This document shows positions 1-8,409 of a stretch of 64,000 nucleotides of DNA, piece by piece. Numbering within the stretch: the first letter of the stretch is position 1; every line of letters begins with the position of its first letter. Source of the DNA: Capillibacterium thermochitinicola (lineage in GTDB: Bacteria > Bacillota > UBA4882 > UBA10575); assembly GCF_013664685.1 (NCBI RefSeq), contig NZ_JAAKDE010000004.1, positions 1-64,000 on the forward strand. The letters run 5' to 3'. The translations under genes were made by a program, and so were the position numbers. The notes below the pieces were generated by a model that did not search any database, was not told where the DNA came from, and was given only the letters and a program-made list of their open reading frames with translations.

Positions 1-135
1 ATTTCAATACAGGAATGCTCCTTTATTTTTTTATTTTTTTTTTGTTCCGTTCGCCCGTTTTCAGTGAACGTCTTCCGTGCTCACATCACCCCGCTTTCCT
101 AAACTCCCCTTCCATTAAATAAAAGTGCACAACCC

Positions 136-1011
136 CTAATATTTCAAAGCACCGGAGAGGTAATCGCTTCTTAGGTAATTTTGGAGCGCAAAGGTGAAAA
201 TCATCACCGGGATGGTCAAAAACACGGCATAGGCGGCTGATTCAAACCAGTTCCCCCGGCGGACGTAGTAATAGGTTTTGATCGGCAGGGTGGCGTCAGC
301 CAAGCAGAGATAAACGGCATAAGTGAATTCATTCCAGGATTCGAGCCAGCAGAGAATACTCGCCGCCGCCATACCGGCCAACGAAAGCGGTAAAACCACT
401 TTGATCAGCGCCTGCACCTTGTCACATCCGTCCACCAGCGCCGATTGTTCCAGGTCTTTCGGGATGGAATCAAAAGTCCCCGTTAAGATCCAGGTCATTA
501 AGGGTAAAACCTTGATCAGGTGCGCCAAGACCAGTCCCAAATTGGTGTCCACCAAACCCCACCGGATAAAGGTAACCGAGATCGGCAGCGCAATCCCGAC
601 TTCCGGGAACATCCGCGTCGAAAAGATGGCCAGGAGGATCCCATATTTTAAGCCTCTGGGCAAACGCGAAATGACATAGGCAGCAGGAGCGGCGATCAAT
701 AGTCCGAAAAGGGCAACAAAAGTCGCCACGGTCACACTTTTCAAAAGGGGAATCCAAATATGGCCGGCCGCCAATACCTTTTTCCAATGGTTCCAGGTGA
801 AGTTGCGAATCAGAAAAGGCGGGTGCTGGGTCAGAATATCCTGGGGCGCACTTACGGAGATCTTAAACAAGAGGAAAATTGGCGCCAGGATAAAGAAGAT
901 GGTTACCGCAATGAAGACGATCCTTAGAACCCGGTTGATCCGCTGCCGGACCACTTTGGGGTCAACTGTCCGCTCGGCCATGACAAGACCGGTTCCTTTT
1001 TCCAGTTTCAT
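136..1011 (-). CDS. Carbohydrate ABC transporter permease, MalG type
   Basis: A 291-residue inner-membrane protein that would form one half of the channel of a CUT1-family sugar importer. The sequence shows six hydrophobic segments, the first at about residues 30-50. The permease EAA loop near residues 188-207 (QSALVDGCDKVQALIKVVLP) contacts the ATPase. The ATG start is well supported by AAAGGAGG seven bases upstream. Its start overlaps the stop of the other permease gene by four bases (ATGA), so the two are translationally coupled. No ATPase gene is present in the window, so a shared MsmK/UgpC-type ATPase elsewhere is likely. The substrate cannot be read from the sequence, although the YesMN-type regulators next door suggest an oligosaccharide. 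Confidence 0.93.
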   Translation of the reverse strand: MKLEKGTGLVMAERTVDPKVVRQRINRVLRIVFIAVTIFFILAPIFLLFKISVSAPQDILTQHPPFLIRNFTWNHWKKVLAAGHIWIPLLKSVTVATFVALFGLLIAAPAAYVISRLPRGLKYGILLAIFSTRMFPEVGIALPISVTFIRWGLVDTNLGLVLAHLIKVLPLMTWILTGTFDSIPKDLEQSALVDGCDKVQALIKVVLPLSLAGMAAASILCWLESWNEFTYAVYLCLADATLPIKTYYYVRRGNWFESAAYAVFLTIPVMIFTFALQNYLRSDYLSGALKY

Positions 1012-1874
1012 TGCTCAACCTCCTTTGAACCCACCGTCAAGATATAACCGAAGACGAAGACGGCAATCACCAGGAGCAGGATGGTGGAAGCGGCCCCAGA
1101 CGTGTGGATATTACCGTAGTCAAAATATTCACTGTAGGCGTAGGTCCCGAGAAACATAGTATTTCGTCCCGCCAACACCATGGGTAATTCAAAGATCCGG
1201 AAAGCGTCAATCGCCCGCATAATCAAAGCAATCGTGAAGAAGGGTTTGATCAGCGGCAAGGTAATATAGAAGAAGTTTTGGGTACGGGAAGCGCCGTCGA
1301 TCGCCGAGGCTTCGTAGACAGTGCTGGGAATACTCTCCAACCCCGACAGGAGAAGGATAATCACCAAGGGGGTCACCTTCCACATATCGGCAATGGCCAC
1401 CATAAAAAGGGTCCGGAGGCCCCCTTTCGCCCAGTCGATCGGCAACTTGATCAAACCTAGCCGGTAGAGCAGTTCATTCAGATACCCGTTGGTGCTAAAG
1501 ATATATAACATGATTACCCCGGATACAATCGTCGGGACGCCCATCGGGATCATGGTAATCGCCCGGAAAATCCCGCGAAACCGGCTTTTGGTCGTCAAAA
1601 GCACCGCCACCATCATCCCGACACTCATCTCCAAAGTCAGACCAATCAGGGTCACCACGATGGTGTTTTTTAACGCATCCCCAAACTTACGGCTGCCCAC
1701 AATGACCCGGTAGTTGTTCAGGGTTGGAAAGTCACCGGTGTTCGGATCCTGAAAACTGTAGTAGATACATTGTAAGACCGGAAGAAGGGTGAAACCGAGA
1801 ATGAAAAGGATGAGGGGTAAGACCATTACCATTTCCAACTTGTAGCGTTTAAAAAGAATTCTTAGTGTGCCCAC
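1008..1874 (-). CDS. Sugar ABC transporter permease, MalF/UgpA type
   Basis: The partner permease of a CUT1 sugar importer, about 288 residues from the preferred GTG start at 1874. That start has AAGGTGG eight bases upstream. The open frame runs on to 1928, but the extra 18 residues are polar and lack a ribosome site. The protein has six membrane segments and a typical EAA loop (YEASAIDGASRTQNFFYITL). It is the first gene of the two-gene permease operon and is transcribed divergently from the YesN-type regulator gene at 2192. The matching binding protein is probably the one at 5803-7050, separated from it by the two-component genes. Confidence 0.92.
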   Translation of the reverse strand: MGTLRILFKRYKLEMVMVLPLILFILGFTLLPVLQCIYYSFQDPNTGDFPTLNNYRVIVGSRKFGDALKNTIVVTLIGLTLEMSVGMMVAVLLTTKSRFRGIFRAITMIPMGVPTIVSGVIMLYIFSTNGYLNELLYRLGLIKLPIDWAKGGLRTLFMVAIADMWKVTPLVIILLLSGLESIPSTVYEASAIDGASRTQNFFYITLPLIKPFFTIALIMRAIDAFRIFELPMVLAGRNTMFLGTYAYSEYFDYGNIHTSGAASTILLLVIAVFVFGYILTVGSKEVEQ

Positions 1875-2191
1875 CCATTTCACCACCTTATTGAAATTTG
1901 TTCCGCATGACACTCGACAACGAAACACAAAGCACCAGGAAACAAGCGTCTCAAACTCCCCAATTAAATGTTAATGAACTGTTACGTTAAAATGAAGTGA
2001 ATATCTTTTTATTTCTGTTGTAATCTTGGCTATTCACCGTGGACAAAAAAATGACCCTCCCCTGCCGCCGGCAAGGAGGGTAAAGATTTTTTGCTTTTGG
2101 TCATTTTTTTGCTTTTTACCCCAAAATATTGCCCTTGACCTGGAAATCTTATAAACTGAAAGGGAAAGCGTTGACAAAGGGATTGAGGGTC
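1875..2191. other. Divergent intergenic region, permease operon / yesN-like gene
   Basis: This 317-base gap has no convincing gene. It holds a LacI-like near-palindrome (TGTTACGTTAAA at 1980-1991), a GC-rich hairpin at 2054-2081 flanked by T runs on both strands, and a 12-base perfect inverted repeat (2045-2056 with 2099-2110) whose left arm overlaps the hairpin. Promoters for both directions must lie here, but no clear -35/-10 pair could be chosen. Confidence 0.6.
2054..2092. terminator. Terminator-like hairpin in a divergent spacer
   Basis: The outer arms ACCCTCC (2054-2060) and GGAGGGT (2075-2081) pair perfectly, with an inner TGCC/GGCA stem. T6 follows on the plus strand (2087-2092), and A7 at 2045-2051 gives T7 on the minus strand. 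It looks like a factor-independent terminator in both directions. Because both neighbours point away from it, it could instead act as a leader attenuator. Confidence 0.5.
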
Positions 2192-3817
2192 ATGTATACG
2201 GTAATGCTCATTGATGATGAACCGATCATTCTAGAAAAACTCCGGCATGTGATCGATTGGGAACAAGAAGGCTGCCGGATCGTCGCGGAAGCCCAAAACG
2301 GTGCGGAAGCTTTAAAACTCTGCCGTGACCTGAAACCCCAACTGATCTTCTCCGACATTTACATGCCGCTGATGGACGGGATCGAACTGGCGGAGGAGAT
2401 CAAAACCTTTCTCCCGGAGAGTCTGGTCATCCTGATCAGCGGCTATAATGAATTTTCCTATGCCCAAAAGGCAATTGAAGCGGGGGTCTTCCGCTATTTA
2501 CTGAAGCCAATCCGCGCAGGGGAACTAACCAAAATCCTCGCGGAAGCCAAAGAATGTTTGGACGCCCGCCGTCAGGCGACGGAAGAAAAAATCCGCCTGC
2601 AAAACCTGATCCGCAAAAACCTCCCCAGCCTGCGGGAGAAATTCTTCATTAAACTGATCAACGGTGAAGTGGGGCCGGAAGATCTTAAAGAACAACTGGC
2701 TTTCCTGGAGATCGAATTGAAGGGGAAAATGTGGGGAACAATCCTTTTTCACTTGGACAACTATCTCCAACTGGTCAAAGAGAATAAAGAAGCCCAACTG
2801 CAGTTTTACAAATTTCACTTGCTGGATTTGGTCAAGAAACAGTTTACCACCCCTTCCTTTTTGTATGCCTTTATCAATAAACCCAACGAAATCGTTCTCC
2901 TTTACGGCCTGGAGAATACCGAACAAGAGAAGGAAATCTACGAAACAGTCCTGTCGGTCCAAGACGAAATCATGCGCACGGACGGGGTTTCTTTCTCGGC
3001 CGGGATCGGCCGGCTTTACCCCGATCTGGTCGCGCAGGAAAGATCCTACCGGGAGGCCCGCCTGGCGTTGGAGTTCAAGATTTGGACCGGCGGCAACGCC
3101 CTTATCCCCTATAAAGATATCGAAAACTCCAAATCGGGCCGGCTGTTGCACCACCGCGAACAGGAGACCCTCTCTTCCCTATTGCGCGAGGGGGATTACG
3201 CCAAGATCGAGTCCTTCCTGGCCCAGCTTTTTGCCAACCTCCAAACCGAAAATTATCTACTGATGCCCAAAAGTTACTTGCGCCTGACCATTCTCGATCT
3301 GGTCAACCAGATCATCCGTTCCCTCTTGGAATTTAACGGCTCCCCGGATGAACTTTACGGTTCGGACTTCGATCCGGTCCGCGAGATTGAGAAGTTCGAT
3401 ACCTTGGACCAACTCCAATCGTGGTTGGCCAAACTGGCCAAAGAAGCGGTGGAGTTTATCAATAACCACAAACAAAAAGTCGGCCGTAACTTTGTGGAGA
3501 AAGCGCGGCAGTATATTGAGGCGAATTTCCGCGACCCCGAACTCAACCTGGACAAAGTCGCCGAACATGTTTATATCAGTGCTTGCTACTTGAGCCGTTT
3601 GTTCAAGGAAGTAACCGACTATTCCTTCACCGAATACCTGAACCGGCTGCGGATTAAAGAAGCCAAACGCCTCCTCCTCACCTCCCCGGCCAAAATCTAT
3701 GAGATCGCCGAAGCGGTCGGCTTCCGGGACAGCCACTATTTTGGCATCGTCTTCAAAAAAATAACCGGTCTGGCCCCCAGTGAGTACCGAGACCAAGTCC
3801 GGGATCGTTTCAAGTAG
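2192..3817 (+). CDS. Response regulator, YesN/AraC type
   Basis: A cytoplasmic transcription regulator of about 541 residues. The receiver domain (residues 1-120) has the acidic pair DD at 8-9, the phosphoacceptor Asp55 in SDIYMP, and Lys in LLKPI. A long middle region (about 160-430) is followed by an AraC-type double helix-turn-helix at about 440-541 (LDKVAEHVYISACYLSRLFK and a second motif ending in GLAPSEYRD). I prefer the ATG at 2192, with AAAGGG ten bases upstream, over an open frame back to 2129, because the receiver domain begins directly there. It is convergent with its likely partner kinase at 3911-5779, which is unusual because yesM and yesN are normally co-transcribed. Likely targets are the flanking sugar transporter genes. 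Confidence 0.93.
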   Translation: MYTVMLIDDEPIILEKLRHVIDWEQEGCRIVAEAQNGAEALKLCRDLKPQLIFSDIYMPLMDGIELAEEIKTFLPESLVILISGYNEFSYAQKAIEAGVFRYLLKPIRAGELTKILAEAKECLDARRQATEEKIRLQNLIRKNLPSLREKFFIKLINGEVGPEDLKEQLAFLEIELKGKMWGTILFHLDNYLQLVKENKEAQLQFYKFHLLDLVKKQFTTPSFLYAFINKPNEIVLLYGLENTEQEKEIYETVLSVQDEIMRTDGVSFSAGIGRLYPDLVAQERSYREARLALEFKIWTGGNALIPYKDIENSKSGRLLHHREQETLSSLLREGDYAKIESFLAQLFANLQTENYLLMPKSYLRLTILDLVNQIIRSLLEFNGSPDELYGSDFDPVREIEKFDTLDQLQSWLAKLAKEAVEFINNHKQKVGRNFVEKARQYIEANFRDPELNLDKVAEHVYISACYLSRLFKEVTDYSFTEYLNRLRIKEAKRLLLTSPAKIYEIAEAVGFRDSHYFGIVFKKITGLAPSEYRDQVRDRFK

Positions 3818-3825
3818 TCGCCTAG

Positions 3826-3865
3826 GCCGGCGATGCGGTCACGCACGCCGGCGATATTATTTTTG
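3826..3865 (+). terminator. Rho-independent terminator after the yesN-like gene
   Basis: GCCGGCG (3826-3832) pairs with CGCCGGC (3846-3852), and TGCG/CGCA continues the stem around a four-base loop. A T-rich tail ends in T5. It sits between the convergent regulator and kinase genes. Confidence 0.7.
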
Positions 3866-3910
3866 AATTAAAGCAGAGTAACCATCCATCCGGGCAACGA
3901 GAGCTATTTT

Positions 3911-5779
3911 TTAGGTGGGTAACAGAATATCCACCCGCGTACCCACCCCTTCCTTACTGCTGTAGACCAGACCGTAGGCCGGTCCAAAGTACAGTTTAAT
4001 CCGCGAGTTGATATTCATCAGGCTATAACCTTTCCCTTCCGTCTCCAGGTTCAATTGTGGTTCAACCAGCGAAGCCCGGACCGCCGCCAGTTTTTCGGAG
4101 CTCATCCCCACGCCATCATCGATCACCGACAACTGAATGTGGTCCGGATCGACCCGGCGTCCGAGAATAACAACGGTGCCGCGTCCGTTCGGCTTCGGCT
4201 TGATTCCATGGTAGATTGCGTTCTCAATCAAGGGCTGAAGGGTTATCTTCACGATCTCATGTTTTTTAATCTCCTCGTCCACATTGATCACATAATCCAA
4301 CTTATCTTGGTAACGGATCCGTTGGATCCGCAGGTAGTTCTCGGCATGGTCGAGTTCTTCGCCGATTCTAATCACATCCCGCCCGCCGGAAAGGGTCACC
4401 CGGAAGATCGTCGACAGGCATTCAAGCAGCTCCACTGCGATTTCCCGCCGTCCGGTCTCCACCATCCACGAGATGGAATCCAGCGTATTGTAGAGAAAAT
4501 GGGGATTTATCTGTGCATGAAGCATCTTCAAAGCGATCTTCCGTTTAAAGATCTGCTCCTGATAAATCTTTTCGAGCAATTGGGCCAAGTTTTCGATCAT
4601 GTGGTTCAATTGTTGCGAAAGCTGTTCGATCTCGATACTTCCTGTTTCATGAACCCGTAAGCTTAAGTCCCCCTTCTCCACCTTTTGCATGAAGGCACAG
4701 ATGTTCTCGATCGGCCTTGTGATCTTACCGGCGGCAATAACCGCCACCGCCGCAAAGACCGCCAGGACCAAGATCCCCCCGAACAGGATCCGGTTCCGCA
4801 CCTCACCGGCAGCCGCCTCAAATTCCTGACTGGCGATGACCCCCACCAATTTCCAGTTGTTCGTCGGGATCTCTTGGAAATGGATGAAACTATCCTGGTT
4901 ATTAAACTTTCCTCTAATACTTCCCACAGGAGAAGCCGCCAGTTGGGCCCGGCTGCGCTCGTCCAAGGGAATCGGCCTTAAGATCAGGTTTTTATCACTT
5001 CCGGCCAACACCTGCTGTTTCTGGTCGACCAGATAAAGGCGGCCGGTTTTCCCCAGAACGATATCTTCAATCAGACCGGAAAGGCGCGACAGGTTAATAC
5101 TGGCCACCAAATAACCGATACTCTGTCTGGTCTGGACATCAAAAAGCCATTTAATGACCGCAATCTGGTTCAGTTCTTCCCGGAGAATTTCGGACGGCAA
5201 ATTCTCCATTAAACGGGCACCCACCGGGTTATAAAAGATCTCGGACCAGACTACTCCTCCTTCGGCGGCCCGGGCGGTCGCCAAAAGTTCGGGGGTTAAA
5301 TACTGTTCGATCCCATAAGCGGTAAAATGATCCCGGCGACCGATGACCACCGTTGGCCTTTCCGCGTAATCCCCGTAAATGATCAAGTCATCAATGAGAT
5401 TTTTGGTCACCCGCCGGTTATCCAGACTGACCTGATAGTTATTGAGATTAATCGAATCGACCAATAGCTTCGCCAGGCTCCGTTGGTCAACCGGAGAACG
5501 GGGCGCACCCATCATTTGCAACCGGTAGTCAGCCGCAATAAAATTCAGGGTGTTTTCCACCATGTTAAACTTGGTGACAATATCATCTTTGGTGCGGTTA
5601 AGGATGGAGGCCGTATAAAGCGTGAAGTTCTTTTCCAGTTCGGTTGTTGCTTGAAAATAAGCGATAACCGAAACAAAAACCATCGCCAAGACCGCAGTGA
5701 TTAAAAAGAAGATCGTCAGTTGCTTTTGAAAAGTCAAGCGGTTAAAGCCAGAACGTCCTTTTGCAAGATTAATCATCAC
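3911..5779 (-). CDS. Sensor histidine kinase, YesM type
   Basis: A 622-residue membrane sensor. The first membrane helix is at about residues 22-44, and a large extracytoplasmic Cache-like region spans about 45-330. The second helix is at about 331-352, followed by HAMP (about 353-405). The His_kinase domain has the phosphoacceptor His427 in INPHFLYN, and the ATPase domain carries the N box (LQPLIENAIYHG) and DDGVGM. Its start is only 23 bases after the stop of the binding-protein gene, so both probably share a transcript. This suggests that the binding protein or its sugar informs the kinase. The presumed partner is the convergent regulator at 2192-3817. Confidence 0.94.
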   Translation of the reverse strand: MMINLAKGRSGFNRLTFQKQLTIFFLITAVLAMVFVSVIAYFQATTELEKNFTLYTASILNRTKDDIVTKFNMVENTLNFIAADYRLQMMGAPRSPVDQRSLAKLLVDSINLNNYQVSLDNRRVTKNLIDDLIIYGDYAERPTVVIGRRDHFTAYGIEQYLTPELLATARAAEGGVVWSEIFYNPVGARLMENLPSEILREELNQIAVIKWLFDVQTRQSIGYLVASINLSRLSGLIEDIVLGKTGRLYLVDQKQQVLAGSDKNLILRPIPLDERSRAQLAASPVGSIRGKFNNQDSFIHFQEIPTNNWKLVGVIASQEFEAAAGEVRNRILFGGILVLAVFAAVAVIAAGKITRPIENICAFMQKVEKGDLSLRVHETGSIEIEQLSQQLNHMIENLAQLLEKIYQEQIFKRKIALKMLHAQINPHFLYNTLDSISWMVETGRREIAVELLECLSTIFRVTLSGGRDVIRIGEELDHAENYLRIQRIRYQDKLDYVINVDEEIKKHEIVKITLQPLIENAIYHGIKPKPNGRGTVVILGRRVDPDHIQLSVIDDGVGMSSEKLAAVRASLVEPQLNLETEGKGYSLMNINSRIKLYFGPAYGLVYSSKEGVGTRVDILLPT

Positions 5780-5802
5780 TCACACCCAAAACGCCGGGAT
5801 TT

Positions 5803-7050
5803 TTAATTGGGATAAAGTTTTTTCATCTCCCTTTCGATGTTGGCGATCGCTTCTTCGGCACTGATCAGACCCGACAACGCCCGGTGGAAATTAACCTGCA
5901 TGATTTCGGAGAGCGCCGGATAATAGGGAGAGACCGGCCGGGGTTTGGAAGCGAGGAAATGCGGCAGCAATTCCGGGTAATAGGGGTTAACGTTTTGGAC
6001 CTCTTCATCCTGGTAGACCGAGATGCGCGTTGGCAGGCGGCCGCCGACCATGGCGTGGAACTTTTGCGCTTCGAAACTGGTTAAGTACTTGATGAATTGC
6101 CAGGCCGCTTCCTTATACCGCGATTGGCGGTTGATCATCAGATTCCAACCACCAAGGCACCCGCTGCCCACCGTACCTTGGGGGCCCTTCGGCAGGGGAG
6201 CCATCTTAAATTTGCCCCGGATCCGGGAACCTTCCTTGTTCATTAGAGCCCAAGCATAAGGCCAGTTCCGGAGGAATAAGGCCCTCCCATCCTGATAGAA
6301 AAGGCGGGCGTCTTCCTCCTGATACCACAGGACGTCCGCCGGTGCCAGTCCCAAGTCAAGCATCTTCACCAGAATCTTGAGGGCAGAAGTAGCCTGGGGC
6401 GTATTGATCGCCACCCGCTCACCGTCCAAAATACGCCCTCCGTTACTCCAGATCAGCTCCAAGCCATGGCAAACCAGCCCTTCATATTGATTGCCGGGAA
6501 AGACATAACCATACTCCACTTCCCCGGCCGCAATCTTCTCCTGCGCCACGGCGACCAACTCCGCCCAGGTCCGCGGGGGCTGGTCCAATAGATCACTCCG
6601 GTAAAAAAGCACGCCCGAATCGGTAAACCAGGGAACCGCCCAGATCTGGTTCTGATAGGTACATCCTTCGATCGGACCCGGAAGGAAAAACTTCCGCTCC
6701 TCCACCGAAAAGAAGGAATCCAGTGGTTCAATCCAGCCCGCGGAGGCAAACTCCGAAACCCAAATAATATCGGCGGAAAAAACATCAAAACTATTGTCCC
6801 GGGCCGAGAAGGCTGACACATAAAAGTTTCGGCAATCATCGGAACTCCAGGAAAGGGTCCGGTGTTCGACCTGGATTTTCTGGTTTTCCGCATTAAACCG
6901 GTTAATCAGAGCCCGGATAGCCCCCGAGGCATCCTCCGCCGGTGTGTAAAAAACCAAATTTACCGGCGGTGGGTTTTTCTCCGCCGCATGCGCAATTAAG
7001 GCCAACAGACCAAAGGCCGCCACGAGCAGAATAAAACGGAACCTTTTCAA
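5803..7050 (-). CDS. Extracellular sugar-binding protein of ABC transporter
   Basis: A 415-residue family 1 solute-binding protein that would deliver sugar to the permeases at 136-1874. It starts with TTG behind GGAGG at nine bases. The signal peptide has a KRFRF positive end, a hydrophobic core and an AHA cleavage site at about residue 22. No lipobox cysteine is present, so the mature protein should be soluble, as in diderm bacteria. The mature part has the usual signature region (VFSADIIWVSEFASAGWIEP) and a C-terminal helix ending in MKKLYPN. A LacI-like motif lies 39-50 bases upstream (7089-7100). The kinase gene follows directly. Confidence 0.93.
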   Translation of the reverse strand: MKRFRFILLVAAFGLLALIAHAAEKNPPPVNLVFYTPAEDASGAIRALINRFNAENQKIQVEHRTLSWSSDDCRNFYVSAFSARDNSFDVFSADIIWVSEFASAGWIEPLDSFFSVEERKFFLPGPIEGCTYQNQIWAVPWFTDSGVLFYRSDLLDQPPRTWAELVAVAQEKIAAGEVEYGYVFPGNQYEGLVCHGLELIWSNGGRILDGERVAINTPQATSALKILVKMLDLGLAPADVLWYQEEDARLFYQDGRALFLRNWPYAWALMNKEGSRIRGKFKMAPLPKGPQGTVGSGCLGGWNLMINRQSRYKEAAWQFIKYLTSFEAQKFHAMVGGRLPTRISVYQDEEVQNVNPYYPELLPHFLASKPRPVSPYYPALSEIMQVNFHRALSGLISAEEAIANIEREMKKLYPN

Positions 7051-7173
7051 CAGCCCGCACCTCCCCCCGCCTTCGGGGCAGACTTTAATAAAACGTTACA
7101 ATCCTATTTTACGTCTACTTAACAGCAGTGTCAAATCCGGGTCTGGACCTTGTATCCATTCCGTTTTGCCGCC

Positions 7174-8256
7174 TTAAAAATGGAGACCCAAGGCCAAGTT
7201 GAGCGAGAAGCGGTTCTCTTGCCAAAAGTAATTTCCATAGAGGATCAGACCGGAGACCCCAACCCCGAGCCCCGTCGTCACCAAGACCTGGTCAAAGTCC
7301 AAACGGGAAGTCAGGTTGTCGGTAACGCCAAGATCAAGGTAGCCGACCAGCACCGGCACCACTCCGTACTCACGCCACGGAAGAAAACCGACCCGGACTT
7401 CCAGGTTGTTCACAACTTTCACATAACCGTCAAACCGCCCGGCGTCCACCCCACGGAGACTTCCCCCCAGTCCCCGGGCAAAGCCGGGGTAGTTACTGAA
7501 TCCTCCAAACGTCGTCCGGGCCCGGACCGGAATATAGGCCCCACCCAGGTGGTCGTACATAAAACGCTCCGCCAGATAGACGCCAAACTTGTCCCCGGTC
7601 CTTAAGGGATAAAACCAGCGGACGGTCCCGTTGAACCGGTGATAATCGGCTCCCGTCGCAGCGTTGAAGAAGCCGCGCGGGGCAAACTCACCCGAAAGCT
7701 CGGCATAGGACCCTTGCTTCAACCATTCTTCCCGTTCTTCGTCAACCCCGTTGTAAAGAATCCCGGCGAAGATGGCGTTTTGGAATCCACCCGCCCGGTC
7801 CGGTAAAGAAGTGGCGAAAAGCAGAGCCTCCGGCGTCCAGTCACGCAGATGGTGGTCGTAACGGCCATGGTAGACCAAGACCGCTTCCCAAAGATTCCGG
7901 AGGCGACGCGGATCGTAAACCAAACCTTGTTTCAACCCCAGACTCCAGGTGAGATTGGCGTCTTCGTATAAAGCGCGATTCTCGCCGTCCTGCGGCGGCC
8001 GGTACGGCGTCCCGTCGGGCAGGCGGTAAAAACCAAAAGTCTCAAGGCCGCCGCCGACACTAAAAAAGTAAGCCGTATCGACACCGGGAAACAGCGGGTA
8101 ACCCAAACGGCTCCAGACCAGATCAATCCCCCAAATCCGGGGCTCATACTCAAATTGCCAGTAAGCCTTCTCGCCCAACGCGGCAACGGGTAACGCCGAC
8201 CACAGGAAAAAAAGCCCACAAAGGACGAAAATCCACCAGATTTTTTGTTTAGGCAT
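7174..8256 (-). CDS. Outer-membrane beta-barrel protein, Omp85/BamA C-terminal-like
   Basis: A 360-residue secreted protein with a signal peptide (residues 1 to about 26, ending ALPVAALG). It is rich in alternating aromatic/hydrophobic strands and ends in LNLALGLHF, a classical outer-membrane insertion signal with terminal Phe. The segment LGGSLRGVDAGRFDG near residue 275, followed by NNLEVRV, resembles the RGF-containing lid motif of Omp85 barrels. There is no room for POTRA domains, so it is not BamA itself. Start ATG at 8256 has GAGGAGG upstream. It is separated from the sugar genes by 123 bases. Its function is unknown; channel or surface protein are options. Confidence 0.72.
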   Translation of the reverse strand: MPKQKIWWIFVLCGLFFLWSALPVAALGEKAYWQFEYEPRIWGIDLVWSRLGYPLFPGVDTAYFFSVGGGLETFGFYRLPDGTPYRPPQDGENRALYEDANLTWSLGLKQGLVYDPRRLRNLWEAVLVYHGRYDHHLRDWTPEALLFATSLPDRAGGFQNAIFAGILYNGVDEEREEWLKQGSYAELSGEFAPRGFFNAATGADYHRFNGTVRWFYPLRTGDKFGVYLAERFMYDHLGGAYIPVRARTTFGGFSNYPGFARGLGGSLRGVDAGRFDGYVKVVNNLEVRVGFLPWREYGVVPVLVGYLDLGVTDNLTSRLDFDQVLVTTGLGVGVSGLILYGNYFWQENRFSLNLALGLHF

Positions 8257-8409
8257 CGCCTTTCCTCCTCTTCGCCAGCAACTTCCGCTCGAACCTAATC
8301 TTTCCTAAACGGGGATCCATTATGCCGGTCTTTGCTATAACTTCCTCCTGGTTAAAAAATATCCTGCCGGTCGACAATATAAATACTTGGAAACAAAGGA
8401 GCAAACGCC

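Noticed and set aside
48-70. Hairpin and T run at the left edge as terminator of the permease operon
   Set aside because: On the minus strand the stem is followed by A residues, not T; the T run precedes the stem on the plus strand.
7085-7105. CcpA catabolite-repression site
   Set aside because: The spacing around the central CG does not fit the cre consensus; a generic LacI-type palindrome fits better.
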